Below are positions 9,960-22,504 of a stretch of 64,000 bases of DNA, piece by piece; position 1 is the stretch's first letter; each line of letters begins with the position of its first letter. The notes below the pieces were generated by a model. That model saw nothing but the letters and a program-made list of their open reading frames with translations. It searched no databases and was not told where the DNA came from. The stretch is taken from contig JAXDDX010000055.1 of assembly GCA_034670405.1 (NCBI GenBank), forward strand, positions 1,309,501 to 1,373,500. Direction: 5' to 3'. The translations under genes and the position numbers were made by a program. The DNA comes from Hoplostethus atlanticus. Lineage: Eukaryota > Chordata > Actinopteri > Trachichthyiformes > Trachichthyidae.

Positions 9960-12900
9960 TCGACGTATCCCCTTACAACGAACCAGCACTCGGACTCAAA
10001 ACCGGTGACTGGCAGTTTTCAAAGCACTCATAACAATGTGAATACGTTTTCCTTCCAGGCTCTGACACACTCCTGAGACTGGTGCTGCAGTGCAAAGTGG
10101 TCCGTGAGGAGGAGAAAGTTGTTTCATGCTGTTTTCCTTTTTGTCAGATGAATTTGCAAGCAGATGCGTGTTGGGCAATCAGATGTTGTTTCTCAAAAGT
10201 GTTCCAGTGTTAGTGATGAAAGTGAATGAGGAGTATTTCCATTGCACAAGTACTGTGCTGCAATCATATTGGGCCTATCGCACAGCATCAGTACCATGCT
10301 GTGCCCTTACTGTTATGGTATCATTACCCTTTGATTTTCTATTGAAATCTTGAGCAGGTGTGTACATTGCTTGCATAGCACCACTGTAAGGACGGCACAT
10401 TTCGAAGTGGGCCCGTAGAGAATATGCCATATTTGTGTACCCTACCAGCAGGCATCTTGCATACCTCAGCACAAAACACAAGGTACCACATTTTGGCAGT
10501 CTGAGTGTTGCATGGTACCCTCGTCCAGTGGAAAAACCATACCAAAGGAATCTAGGACCAGGCTATGGGAGGCTGGCATCCGTCTGCTCCCCTGGCCATT
10601 CACAACAATGCACTCCAATAGGAAGCCTGCAATAATATTAGTGGGAGCTTTTTAAAAAGGGTCGAGACAGCCCCAAAATACTACAGGAGCTCTAAACCAC
10701 AGCCACACCAATTCCTGTCTCTCTATACCCATTTCACAAACCGAAATATGATGGAGGGGCTTTTACAAAACAACACATTTCTCCATGGCTGAGAATTCCT
10801 CCACCGTCCACACTGTCCAGTAATAATTCTGTTATTTTTGTATGAGTCATCGTGAGATCATTCTCGGGTGCATCACTCGACTCAGACAGCAGCAAAGCAA
10901 AGCTCAGAATAAAAGCGTTAAGATTTGATATAAAAGCTGCTAGTCTGATCACAGTTGAAGAGCTTAAATCCAAAATGGGATATCTCAGATTTGAAAAAAG
11001 TCCCACCTACTCTCCAAATGATCATTATCATTATTAAATATCAATGCTAAGTAATAAAAAGATTATTAGCTTCCATGAGTGTATTTTAGAGGATTTAGGA
11101 TCATCTGTATTTTTCTGAATGTATATAGAGCATTTTGCAATGAACGGGTTACGTGCTGATCCTGGGACACCCTACCCCCCCCCAAGATAAGAGGGGTCTG
11201 GCAGGTAGAGCAGAAAGAAGACATCCCTACCCCACCTCCCCAATTACCTATCCATCCTCACCTCTTGCCATCCCAGGTATCGAGCCCCCATTGATATTCT
11301 GACCATGAATCAGAGCTTCAGTGCCTCTCCATCTAAATGACTTCCTCAGGTCAGGGGTCAATGTCCCATCACTCACTAAGCCCCACGGCCGATGGGTTAG
11401 TCGGGTCAGGGTCCCAGTATGGTTATTGGTTGAATGAATGCTGATGTGGCATGAGATTGACTTTTTTTTAACTATGTGAATGCATATGACATTATCTGAT
11501 GTGACAAGTATTCAGCATTATGAAATTTCATTCTTCCCAGTTGTTCTGTCTACTGCTATTTAAAGTGCTACTGCTATCACATTATCACATTCCTATTATG
11601 AAAGAGCTGGACTTAGTTAGTCGTCTCCACATTCTATTTGAATCCGGCAAAGAAAAATGACTTTGTCCGATTCCACTATTTCCGCTGTATGGTCAATGAT
11701 ATCTCTTTTCGTTCTCACAATGTGAGCCCGAGGTTTTATTTTCCGCAAGTGACTCAGCATCCGTTTCTCCGGCTGTTTTGAGTCCATTTTTTTTCCTCAC
11801 ATGAATAAGTTTTCATGTGAACTGCAGCCCGTTGCCTGGATCACGGCTCTGTTTGAATGCAATCTAAAAGGCTCCCGATGACATATTTGTGTCAGGAAGC
11901 AGCTTTGGTCACTGAATGCTATTCAGAAACACAAAAGCAATGCGCCAGGCAATATTTACATCAGCACTGACATTAAAATCCGCAACAATGGACCCCCATG
12001 CTGCAGCGTGTGTCAACAAAGCAACGCTGCAACGGGACCAAAATCCCAAGTTAATTTGTCCCCATAGAAGCTGGTACGGGTCAACGGGGTGGGAAGAAAG
12101 AAGATTGTGTTTTGTTTTTGCCTCCAGCTTCACAAACAGTGGCACTAACAAAGTATCCTTTCTGTGCCATTTCCTTCCACTCTGATTGGACTAATTGGGA
12201 CCTGTTGACAGCGAATCCCATCCGTGCAGGAACTGGCCAATCAGCTCTCGGCATCTGTCATCCCTGGCACACAGGGCTTCCACTCCCTTATAGAGGCCTT
12301 TGTCTCCGTGACCTCAATGACCTCTGGCATTTTAATATGGAAACCCCGATTAACTTTTGAAAACATTTTGAACACAATTTGGTACAAAGGAATAAGTTAA
12401 TATACATCTTTAAACCAGCCCACATGGGAAACGTAAAGAATAAAGCAGCCTTTTGAAAGTGAAAATGATCTGCCCACATCCAATCGTATGCTCTGATGAA
12501 GGTCTTGTGGACCAAAAAGCTTGGCCTAATAAATGTACATTGCATGGATCTACGTGTGCAGAACTGTGAATTCAACTGGTTCTCAATCACCTTTTGCAAA
12601 GTGGAGTGGGAGTGGGAGACACTCGACACAAAAAGGGGCATCAATAAACAGCAAATAGATGCAGTCTACACTATCAAGACCTGAAAATGAATACATACTG
12701 TACTGCAAGAGTACTTTTCTCTCCTCTTGTTTGAGCATGTGCAAAGTGGCGAGGCGCAGCAGCACCTTCGCTCCGCCATTCAGGCCGAGAGAGGAAGAGT
12801 GGGGTTCGAGTGACCAATCCGAAGTCTCTCGGAGCAACTCATCTGTGAGCGCCATTATGAGGATCTCATATCTCGGCCTGCACCTGTCTTTGGAGGTTTC

Positions 12901-13140
12901 AGGAGATTGGTAAGAGTGGATTCTTCCCCCTCCCTTCCACCTCCTCCTCGCGCTCTGGAGCTGAGGAGAGGCCCGGGGATCCCCATTTATCAAGGATGAT
13001 CGACAAGAGTAGCAGCCAGAGGAAAAGGCAGCTGTGGTGGTGGTGGAGGGGGAGATGGAAAGAGAGAGAAAAACAAAGAGAAGTGTGCTCCCATGTTCCC
13101 TTTGTGCTTTTAACTGCACCCCCCCCCCCCTTGTCCTCGA
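9960..13140. other. Non-coding stretch
   Basis: No gene or complete repeat recognised. It includes T-rich and C-rich tracts, a low-complexity C11 run near 13,120-13,130 and a GTGGTGGTGG tract near 13,035. A 191-codon minus-strand frame (12,583-13,158) has no recognisable domain and is treated as chance. Confidence 0.45.
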
Positions 13141-13189
13141 TGGCCATGTCCCGCACAATAGAGCCTTAACAGGAGCTGTCAGCGGACGA

Positions 13190-13460
13190 CACTAGTGTGA
13201 GCACCGTGGGCACCGGGGGGTTAGCCGGGATCACATTAGCCCCGTGTTTGTACGGCACTGAAAGCCAGCTAGCTACAGTTAAAGCGTGTTTTGTAGTGCT
13301 TTCTAAAGGAGCCCGCGGCAGCTTTCAGCCTCGTGTTTACCGACGTCGAGCTCCAAAGAGGCAGAGGGTGTCACATCGCCGAAGACACCAGGAGGCTTTA
13401 AAGTTAGGCAAGGTGTCCATCAGGGGTGTGGGGAGGGGGGGTGAGGGGGGGTGAGGGGGG
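13190..13460. other. CpG-rich patch next to a G-rich tract
   Basis: CpG-rich sequence (AGCGGACGACACT, ACCGACGTCGAGC, CATCGCCGAAG) ends in the G-rich repeat at 13,425-13,463. No TATA, initiator or coding exon can be defended. Confidence 0.35.
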
Positions 13461-13463
13461 GTG
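13425..13463 (+). repeat. G-rich tandem tract, G-quadruplex candidate
   Basis: GTGTGGGGAGGGGGGG is followed by two further TGA-spaced G7 runs, giving four G-runs of four or more within 40 bases. This fits the intramolecular G-quadruplex pattern (four G-runs with loops under seven bases). Whether it folds in vivo is unknown. Confidence 0.7.
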
Positions 13464-14187
13464 CCTCCACTTTGCACCTGAGGTTTGATCAATATAGTCA
13501 AGTGATGACATGCCAATTCTGACATGGGGGGGCGCGTGTGAATGGCCGCGCTGAAAGACGGCGGCAGGTGAATTGTTCTCGACAGCGGATACAGTGTATC
13601 AACACACTCCTTTAAAGCGCTCGTTCGGTGTTTTCTTTCATCCGGTGCTCTATTTGTCCAATGTCTGTGAAAAGCGATACTCTTTGCCATCGCCACATTG
13701 TGCTCTGCTTTTGTGATCGTGCAATGTTTATGAGTTATTGCACTGTACACACAGCCACGAGCCAGCTGCAGCCATTATCTTGTGTTTGATACATGTAATT
13801 AAGCGACAAAGGCACTTTAAACGCTTTATCCGCCGACACAAAAGGGGCGGGACAGCATGATTACTCAAAGTTGAATCAGCTCTTGATTTTAATTGTCAGT
13901 AAGTAATGGTTGGGCAGGTGTCTTGGCATAAAAGGGATTAGACACACACACACCGGATCGCTAACACACCACCTCTGCGATTGCAGCCGGCTTGGGAGTG
14001 AGTGTGAGTTTCTTGTTCGCTCTTTACCTTGAGAAGAATTTGCAATTTCAGTGAAGACGATTGCAGGCACATGCCTCTTTGTGCATGTGCAAAATGCAAT
14101 CATGCAAAAGTTTTCAGTGCTGTAGCTTATATAATAGCTGACGCAGTTCAGAGTGCAGTGGTTGAGGTGTGCTTTGTTCCTCCCTGA

Positions 14188-14201
14188 CCATTAGATGGCA
14201 C
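14188..14201 (+). promoter_or_regulatory. CTCF-like motif
   Basis: CCATTAGATGGCAC matches the CTCF core pattern CCA-S-Y-AG-R-K-GGC-R-S with one mismatch (T at the S position). Single motif hits of this quality occur by chance, so binding is not implied. Confidence 0.25.
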
Positions 14202-17049
14202 TAATGCATAGCTCAGCTCATCTGATTGCCAGGAATCTGAGTTGTTTATTTTCTGCTCCTTTGGAAAGAAGAGAGAAAAGCAAAATGTGGTGCTGTTCTC
14301 TCAAGTCTGGACTGAAGCAGTGACTCAGCACAGCTCAGTGTGGGTTTGCCAACCCTGTTTATGTCCGGTAAATAGCGAAGGCGGGGTATTTCAACAGCCC
14401 GGTCCTGCTCTTTGCACCTAGTGGAACTGGTGTAAAGTGCTTAAAAGGATTCAAGATTCATAGCCTTGGAATTTGGAATTTGCCTCAGTGAAAAGGAAGT
14501 TAAAAAGACAAAAACATCAGCCATTTGCCACACAATCACACATACACATTGAGCAGTCCAGAGTAACTTTATTATAAAGGTGAAAAAGGCACAAATACAC
14601 TGTTACATAACATTTTATCCATCATTCATGCACAATGGAAACACGTAATAGTGTGTGTTTCTTTTTTTTCATCTTTAGCTGTGAAATCCAGAATATCGAC
14701 CTAAGGAAATCCGACTACTTTCCTCCCTTGTTGCAGGGTTTACTGCAGGATCAGATCTCAAATTCCACAGAGACAAGCCGCCGATAAACAAACAAGCAAC
14801 TGAACAGAAACAAGTTTGACAGAAAGAATAGCTCAGTGCGGTAGCCGACCACAGTGGCCTTATTGTGGTCTGGCTTTTATCTGTAAGACAACATAGAGGC
14901 AGCATCAGAGGGTCTGCACTGCACACGAGGCAGCGGCTTCATAATCAGCGTTATCTGCGGCCGCGGCTTCCCCATATCTGTGTTCCCTTCACAGTGAAGT
15001 TAGTCCAGTTTATCAGTGCGAAGGACTTTATCGCATTCCCCTATTTATTTAAGATTAGGATTATTGTATTTGCGTGTTAACATAAATTAAAGGACAACAC
15101 CGACTTTTTAGAGAGTTTGGCCCATTGGTCACCTCACCTTAAGTCACCAATGTCTGACAGGAGGATTGGCACCAAAATCATTCAGTGTCTCTGCTTTTTT
15201 TATTTTTATCTGCTAGATAGCTATGTCCGGTGTGCATGCTAACATGTTAGCACACACTCAGTTAGCATAGGTATGAAGACAGACCTTTTAGTAAGCCAAA
15301 GTTGGTATGGTTTTTTAATCTACTGCCTGTTCATAACTTCTCAAAACAAAGTCTTCACCATAAGTGAAGTCCATTAGGAATCCACAGCACAAAAACTTTA
15401 GCTGTCTTGCTAACTTTGCTAATTTCCTATATATAAATAAAAAGTATGGCAAAAGTATGGGAAAAGGCATGCAGAAATAACAGCACTATATGAATATGGA
15501 GTATAAAATAACTGGAAAAATTCTAAAACAAAATTTAGCCAAATGTATGCTTTATATAACAATGAGAGGGATATAGGAATATAAAGGCATGACAGGCATA
15601 TTACCAGCAACCATTCAGTCACCCCCCTTACAACTATAACCCCCTCCTGTCAGTGCCAAGTATCGAACCCATGACCTTTCAGCTATTAGCAGTGATGTGA
15701 TGTAAGTAAAAAGGTCACAATCTCACATCACAATCTCTTCTCATATAACCTACCACAGTTTGTAACTCCTTACAATGATGTGTAGTATTACATACAAGTG
15801 AATAAAAGTTTTATGTCAGCCTATAAAGGTGGGTAAATTCTGTTCCACAAATAAAAAGTTGGGTAAAGTGAGTTTAGCTGTTGTTGTTTTTTTTACCCTC
15901 CACTACATCCCTGCCTCAACCTGCCATGCTATTTAGCACTACAGAAGTAGCATTTATATTCACTACTCAACTTTTACATTATTCATCGTATGCTAGTTGG
16001 GAGATGGGTTTATTCAAAGTACCACCTAAAGGGATAATGCCTGTGAGGAAGCTAGTCATTGTCATGCTCACAGGTAGTAGAACAGTTTTGAAATCTGAGC
16101 AGTGCCTGTTTAAAAGCATGAGTGATGAGGACATACTAAAGAATGCACAGTATTATCATTGGCCAAGTAAAAGCCCCTTTCATCATAGCTCACCAATGTG
16201 AGTCTTGCATAATAACAGAGAGGTTATAAAGGGTTGTGACAGAATCAGCGGTGTACAGACTGGCTTAACACAGTTTTGTGTGTGTGTGTGCTATTTTATT
16301 CCATTTGATTAATCCTAAAACTGAGAATGACAAAATTCAAACACCCACTGAGAATAAATGAAAAAATATGTATCAAATTGTCTTTTTAAATTTCGTCTGC
16401 ATTTTAAAGTACAAATCACCAAAAGTTTGTAAACTCTATAGTTATCAGAATATATAACTCTATTGATCTTAATATATACCTATAGACGTCCAATATATAA
16501 CTCTGTTAAGCCTAATATGTATCTCTAGAGCTGTCAGAATAAGTGTAATACTAAGGGTAGAAAGCCCTGAGTGACAGACAGCATGACAGAAAGAGAGTGA
16601 CAAAGAGACAGTTGGTCAGAGGGTGCGATGGGAGATGAACAGCAGTGGCTGATATCCATCCAGCTCTATGAGCCACATGCCAGAGTCATTCCCTCTCAGC
16701 CAGGCAGAAAAGCACCACTCTTGTCTCTGCAGGCTCCAGTCTGCCAAAGGCTGCAGTTTCTACTCATGAATAGGACTCTGAACCCAAACCCCTTGGCCAA
16801 GTGCAAAAGAGGTATTAGGGCCCATGTCAAAACAGCTTACAGCCAAACAGTGTGCTCTAAATGGCCCGGGCCTATTCACAGAGTCATTCAAAGTGACAGG
16901 GCCCTGAGCCTCTGTCTCTATGAACTGAGGAGGGCTAGCGCTCGGCTAATGTAAGGGGATGTGGCACAGCTCTTTGTTAACGTTGGCAGCCGAGCCTTGT
17001 TTCTTGAAAACAGGAGTTTTCCTTTAAGAGCAAAGCTCAGCACATGTCT

Positions 17050-17260
17050 GGCTACATTTACACGCACAGAGTAACCTGGCTATTGGCCACACTCTGGTTA
17101 AGGTCTCATTCAGGTTAAGCTGTTTACATGAACCTTTGATAACCTGCGACTGAGTATCCCTGTTGCCATGAATAAACCAGTTAACAGAATATCCATGTCC
17201 ATCCGCCAGCTACCCTCTCAATCAATTCATCAAACTTATGATGTTTACATGGATCAACCT
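17050..17260. repeat. Possible degenerate MITE rich in TTTACATG
   Basis: CATTTACACGC, GTTTACATGAACC and GTTTACATGGATC recur within 200 bp together with GTTAACCAG-like motifs. This spacing resembles teleost MITEs, but no second copy exists in the window and no termini could be defined. Confidence 0.25.
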
Positions 17261-17353
17261 AAAACCAACCTACTTGCTCCTGCTGGGAGGTGTTTCAACT
17301 GCGTCCATGGTTGGGGAAGAATGGATTACATTCAATGGGATTACTGTAATCTG

Positions 17354-17356
<3 letters not shown>

Positions 17357-17389
<33 letters not shown>
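17357..17389. repeat. (AT)n microsatellite
   Basis: Self-complementary AT run able to extrude as a cruciform. Confidence 0.95.
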
Positions 17390-17392
<3 letters not shown>

Positions 17393-18888
17393 AATAGTTA
17401 CTGTAAAAAGTAAAACCATATTGTAGATCTGAGCCTTTGACCCTTGACCTTCTTACAATTAGGCCACTTGCAATGTTGTAGGATGTGGGAATTGAGGCCT
17501 ATTCTACTGTTGCACTCATTACAAGTCACTCTGAATAAAAGAGTTACCTAAATGCCTTAAGTGTAAACGTCAGTGCAACAGTGCTAGAGGGATGAAACTG
17601 GACACCGATGAGTTGTACGCAGTAAGTAAGGCATCTGACAAGTACGTTTCAGTGTGACACTACTGGTATGTACGACAGAAAGGCTCAAATATCACCCTCT
17701 ATTGAGCTGGAGACTGATTGTCCTGGCAAGCTAAATAAACAGTAGAATAATCTGTCTTCTTACTGCTAGCTGACAAAGTCAGTCATGGATGAAATCAAGG
17801 CCTGTGACAGGTAGTCACTCAAGATGATAGCATCTGATAGCAAGAATTTAGCAGAAGGAGGAAACTCACTGAAATGTAAAGCCTCTGTAAGATAAGAACA
17901 ACGAGGAAATGACTCCATTTAGTTAGAGACTCACAACATTGCTACAGCAATGTAGTGGCAAATAAAAAGGTGGTTGAAGTAGTAGGTAGGTTTAGTATTT
18001 ATTCATTTTCAAGATTGTATTTATTTCAATTGTTTGTTGGAAAGACCCCATTCTCATGTAGCGTATGTCAGTGTGATGCTATGTCTGCAAGGATTTTAAA
18101 TCAGCCTGCAGAGGTGGGTAAACTTAATTTCACAAATAATAGATGTGTAAACTCTGTTCAGCTACACTACATGTGCATTTGCAAAAAAAAAAAACAGATC
18201 AATATCTACTACAAGGTTTTTGACATATCACAGACTAAGAGCTGTAGCAGGTGTCAGGGGAGCTCCACAGGGCCTCTAGCTGGGCCCGGGTGCGTTTGTG
18301 TGGGTTGGGCCGCTCAGGAGAGCAGCAGGCTTCTCTTATCAGACAAGGCCTGATGCTGTCAGCACACTGAGAGTGTTGAGTCTGCTCTGTAACACTGACA
18401 TCGTCCAGGCACCCATAAACTCAAGGAAGGAAGGAACAGTCCGTTTAAAGCCTCTGTTTAAAGAGAACTGTCTCCTAACATAGCTTTTGCTATGAAATTA
18501 TGTCCTATATGCCATGCTACCTCAATGCCCATTGACTGAATCTTATATTTACAGATATACAGAGAGACAGTAAGAACATTTTGTGCACATTGTAACTGAA
18601 TGTTATATACTGTATTTGTAGATGTATATACTCTACTGTCTATTGTATATCTGGTATTATTCCTTTGACCAAAATTGTGCATACACATACCTCAGTACCT
18701 GAGCTGTACCACGCATGTATGTGTTATATATGTGATATTATTCTTTTTTTTTTATTAAAAAAACACTCCAGTCCCAGTCAGTCACCTCTGACATTCATTC
18801 ATTCATTCAACCTTTATTATGTCTTGGGGCACCAATGCTCTAGTTCAATAATGACATAATGTAGGGTGGTAATTTGTTCATAAAGGCT

Positions 18889-19665
18889 TTATAAATGAAC
18901 ATATACATGATCCCGTCTCACAGAAAGAGAGGGCCAGCCCCCTCGTTCATACAGTAAACAATGATGAGTACCATAGGAGTCACCAGTGATAAATCTAAGA
19001 GCAGAGTGGTAAACGCTGTCTAAAGGCTTGAGGGTGGTAGCAGCTGTATGCCTGTATATTACATCACCATACATCACCTTACAGAAAGAAATATTGCTTC
19101 AATAATTCTCCTTCTACAAAACAGAGGAAAACTTGTCTTATTTCCTAACATATAGACAATTTTCATCCACAACTTTTTTTTACCAGGTTGTCGATATGAA
19201 ATTTGAATTTCTGATCAATCCAAACCCAAATATTTAGTGTGGGACCCTCTCTAAAAAGACGCCATTTAAAGTGGAAATCTGGAAATTACTATGGACTATT
19301 GCCGTTGCTTTGGAGAACAGCATACATTTCGTTTTCATCAGAGTTAGATTTACTGTGTGTGTGTACTGTGTGTATATGATTGAAGGAACGTTGCAGATTT
19401 TCAATGGCCAACTGCATAGAGTCTGCAAAATAGTATAAAATAGCATCATCTGCATAAAGATGTACATTACAATTTTCAAAGGGTGACACAATATTGTTAA
19501 TATATATATATATATAATATATATATATGAATAGAGAACAGGACTAGACCTAATATTGATCCTTGGGGGACACCTTAGGATATAAGTAAGTGACAGTTTA
19601 TGCATATGTAGGGAGTGATCAACTGTGTCAAAAGCCAACAAACAGAGCAGCACAATGTAATCCAT
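18889..19665 (-). pseudogene. LINE ORF2 reverse transcriptase relic
   Basis: Fragments of the reverse transcriptase palm are readable in at least two frames. AFDTVDHS and GVPQGSILG come from the region before the active site, NCNVHLYADDAILYYFADS carries the YADD catalytic aspartates, and KCMLFSK plus LDSVYHSALRFITGD come from the thumb and C-terminal region. The frames are broken by indels, including the AT-repeat expansion at 19,500-19,528, so no functional enzyme is encoded. It derives from copy-and-paste retrotransposition and is not a host gene. Confidence 0.85.
19500..19528. repeat. (TA)n microsatellite inside the LINE relic
   Basis: TA run with one break, lying between the GVPQGSILG and YADD coding blocks and contributing to the frame loss. 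Confidence 0.95.
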
Positions 19666-19809
19666 TGTCCAAAGCAGACAAAAGCATACACTGGTTGTCT
19701 TTGGGAAGCCCTGAACCTGAATTGATTCTAATGCAACATTTTAATTGGATTCCACACAAGTATGCATGAATATGTTTATTATAATTATTATCATTATTGT
19801 TATCATTAG

Positions 19810-19980
19810 TATGGGTTTCAATGGAGCGCTTTAGATTTTTTTATGGTCTAAATGCTGTTTCAGAGGCTTTTCCATCCTGCCACGAATGCAATTTTGGAGG
19901 AAACTACTACATGTTTTTCATTTATTTTGGTATGAAAAGAGTCAAATCCAAATATATTGAATATTGCCACAAAATATCAG
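19810..19980 (+). mobile_element. MITE family 1, copy D (partial)
   Basis: Contains GGTTTCAATGGAGCGCTTTA, GGTCTAAATGCTGTTTCAGA, GGCTTTTCCATCC, TTTTGGAGGAAACTAC and GGTATGAAAAGA, matching the interior of copies B, E and F in order. Both termini are missing. Confidence 0.65.
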
Positions 19981-19989
19981 AAATCGCAC

Positions 19990-20860
19990 ATGTACTTGCA
20001 CACAGACACCAACCATCCCCACTCCCCCCACCCGCCACCACACATACTTTTGTGTGCTGTACACGCAATTGTGTACACACACAAAAGCGAACGTGTTCCT
20101 TTCCGCCTGAACAGGATACAGGTGGATTGCAGACCTCATTTTAATAATTATTTACCAGTGTGGAGCAAAATACCAACATGCACTTAACAACCGGCATTTG
20201 ACGCCTTCTGAGTGCCGTTGCACAAGCAGCTAAGACACTGTCATTTGGGGGCTTAGCGGAAGGGAAAAAAAGCATGTGTTACAAGCTGAATTCCACCGCT
20301 GAGGACGAGTGAAAATACCACGCCAAACCGATGTACAGTACAACATGTGTGCTTCCCATCTGGTATGCATGTTCACTGTAATCAGCATAGGAGTGTACAC
20401 TGTGTTTGGAGGGCTCAACCTCTTATTTGGACGAGCATCTGAGGAAGTGGTTTTCAGCTGTCCATTGGAAGTAGCCTCTCTCCAGCGCCACTACCTTGTT
20501 TAAACCAGATGGCCTCAGGCTTGCCGAGTAGGAGCAGGGTACAATATTTGATCAATTTGGGAGAGAGGGGTGGAGGCTGAAGGAAATTCAAGAATTCAAG
20601 ATGTTATGAGGAGATAAAACATTTGGTAATTTAATGTTTCAGTCCAACTGGACCGTCATCATAACAAAATAATTTATAGCACAATAATAAACCATTTATG
20701 GCAGGTTTAAAGGATAGAAGGCCCCTTAACTTCAATACATTTATTTTCCCCCAAATGCATATTTCTATTTCAAAATAAAACTCTTCATATGAGAAACGAC
20801 TTCACTCTGAAAGCAACTTCACTCTGCCTTGAGAGCTCACACTTAAAGGAATTTCATTAG
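19990..20860. other. Non-coding stretch
   Basis: No gene or repeat identified apart from short CA-rich pieces near 20,040-20,090. Confidence 0.45.
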
Positions 20861-21101
20861 TCTGGCTTTCAGTGGAGTGTTTTAGTGTCCCCTGATGGTC
20901 TAAATGCTGTTTCAGAGGCTTTTCCCTGAAGAGAATACAATTCTGGGTGAAACACTGAATCCTTGTAATAGTTTGTAGTTTTTCAGAAAAAAAACGGTTA
21001 TTTAAAGGTATGAAATATTGCAACAAAACATCACCTGCAGCAACAAAAAATATCAGTATTGGTATCAGCCTTCAAAAACCTGTATCAGCCAAACCCTTAT
21101 G
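20860..21101 (+). mobile_element. MITE family 1, copy E (right half)
   Basis: Runs from GGCTTTCAGTGGAGTGTTTT through GGTCTAAATGCTGTTTCAGA and GGGTGAAACACTGAATCC to ATCAGCCTTCAAAAACCTGT and a CAAACCCTTA terminus. The left end is missing. Its 3' region is very similar to copy F at 33.4 kb. Confidence 0.7.
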
Positions 21102-21363
21102 GGGATTTCACCTTAATCTACTGTTGCACTTGTAAGCCACCCGGCATGGGAGTATCAGCTGCATGCCCAAAAGGTAAAATGTAGATGACAGTCGGGGTTG
21201 CTGGGAGCTGGATGGAGATGCTTCTAGTGACACGGGGTTGGAGGGGATGAGCTGTCAAAACCATCAGGATTAGCCTCGGCCTCGGCGGCTGTCTGCCTGT
21301 CTCTTAGTGAGCCAGACAAATTGACTGGAATCAGCCGACTGACAGATGCTGCTCTGCACGCCG

Positions 21364-21429
21364 CACGCACACACACACACACGCACACACACACGCACAC
21401 ACACACGCACATACACACACACACACACA
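21364..21429. repeat. Imperfect (CA)n tract
   Basis: CA run with interspersed CG steps (ACACGCACAC). Confidence 0.95.
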
Positions 21430-21448
21430 GACAGCATGTTGAGCTGGA

Positions 21449-21560
21449 GGAAAGTCGAGAGAGGAAGAAAAAGTAAAAGAGAACGAGGAGGGAAAGAAAA
21501 CAGTGAGAGAGAAAGAAAGAGGGAGAGAGGGAGGAGAAGACAGATAGATGAACAAGTAGC
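21449..21560. repeat. Purine-rich strand-asymmetric tract
   Basis: More than 90% A/G on the plus strand over about 110 bp, with many GAGA and AAGA units, followed by a (CA)n at 21,586-21,612. It is a candidate for triplex (H-DNA) formation. The open frames here are low-complexity artefacts. Confidence 0.6.
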
Positions 21561-21585
21561 CAGAGAAATAGATGGATGAGCGTGC

Positions 21586-21612
21586 GCACACACACACACA
21601 CACACACACACA
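21586..21612. repeat. (CA)n microsatellite
   Basis: Pure CA run after CGTGCG. Confidence 0.95.
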
Positions 21613-22030
21613 AACCAAAAGAGTCAGTCAGTTTACACGTTACAGTGCCACAAGTGAATACATTTTCAGCCGGGGTGACCCCTAACCCGGCCTCGTCTAC
21701 CCAACCTTTACCCATAATCCTTCGCTCCTCCTCTCCTTTTCTTACGTCCACTCTCAAGCGCTTTGCCTCACGCCATGCAGCCTATAAACAGCTTGACCGA
21801 CATATGATAAGACAATGTAATGAGCTCATCTTTACATTACATGCCGTGCAAATGGCTTGGATGAACCCCAAAACTAACAGCAGACCCCCAAACCCAGCCC
21901 AGTTTGGGGGGGCCCCCTCCCCTTGTTATGCCGGGGTCAGACCCCTAGAGACCTCCTGTATGTGGCGGCCACTGTCCTTGTTCATTGGCCCTGACAAATC
22001 TGGACAGGTGGAGACATTTCCCTGTCTTTG

Positions 22031-22049
22031 CCCCCCCCCCCCCCCCCCC
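22031..22049. repeat. (C)19 homopolymer in a C-rich tract
   Basis: Nineteen cytosines followed by GCCCC-type repeats to about 22,075. Confidence 0.9.
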
Positions 22050-22204
22050 GCCCCACCTCACCCCGCCCCGCCCCGACACCGTCCTGAAACCAGATCTGGG
22101 AAGCCGAGTCATGCACCACCATTCTTCATAACTCAATACTACAGTCACTCGAAGGCCTGTTGCCTAGCAACCAAATGTTTTGCCGCAGTGCTTTTTATTT
22201 TGGC

Positions 22205-22239
22205 CTCTTTTTCTCTCTCTGCTTTTCCCTCCCTCTCTT

Positions 22240-22271
<32 letters not shown>

Positions 22272-22273
22272 GC
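22205..22273. repeat. Pyrimidine tract (CT)n-(CA)n
   Basis: TTTCTCTCTCTGC and CTCTCTCTCT runs pass into a CA run. Confidence 0.9.
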
Positions 22274-22504
22274 ACACTTAACGATCTGAGGAATGAAATG
22301 CATTCAGGATCATCTCCGATGGATCATCCCAAGGCCCATAATGCCTTCCCCCTTTTCTCTCTTTTTGCTTCCCTCCCTCATTCCCTCTGCATAGGAGATT
22401 ATCATGGCCTCTCCTTCACTTTCTCCCCATCTTTCAATCCCCTGCTCCTCTCTTTTCTTGCCCTTCCCTCCTCCTGTATCCCTCTCTTTCCCGTCCCCGT
22501 GGCC

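Larger units (their letters stand above)
13470..18780. other. Non-coding stretch
   Basis: No gene found. It contains a CTCF-like motif at 14,188-14,201, ATGCTAACATG-rich sequence near 15,235-15,265, a TTTACATG-rich segment at 17,050-17,260 that may be a degenerate MITE, and the AT tract at 17,357. The remainder is unrecognised AT-rich DNA. Confidence 0.45.
18792..19690 (-). mobile_element. 5'-truncated non-LTR retrotransposon (L2/CR1/Jockey-like LINE)
   Basis: On the minus strand the order is FDTVDH (about 19,618-19,635), GVPQGSILG (about 19,549-19,575), YADD (about 19,444-19,460) and a C-terminal YHSALRFITGD segment (about 18,975-19,025). A 3' UTR and a short tandem GAATGAATGAATGAATG tail at 18,792-18,808 follow. 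This is the order of reverse transcriptase motifs in LINE ORF2, and an ATTC-type tail is typical of L2/CR1-like elements. The endonuclease domain and 5' end are absent. Frameshifts separate the blocks and an AT microsatellite has expanded inside. The exact clade is inferred only from the motif style. Confidence 0.85.

Noticed and set aside
12583-13158. 191-codon minus-strand open frame
   Set aside because: No domain, low-complexity serine/threonine segment from a GTGGTGG tract. At this length one such frame is expected in a window of this size.
17974-17993. TTGAAGTAGTAGGTAGGTTT resembling let-7
   Set aside because: Several mismatches in the mature sequence and no complementary arm to form a precursor hairpin.
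21576-22289. 237-codon open frame on the plus strand
   Set aside because: It begins in a CA repeat, passes through poly-C and ends in a CT/CA tract; low-complexity artefact.
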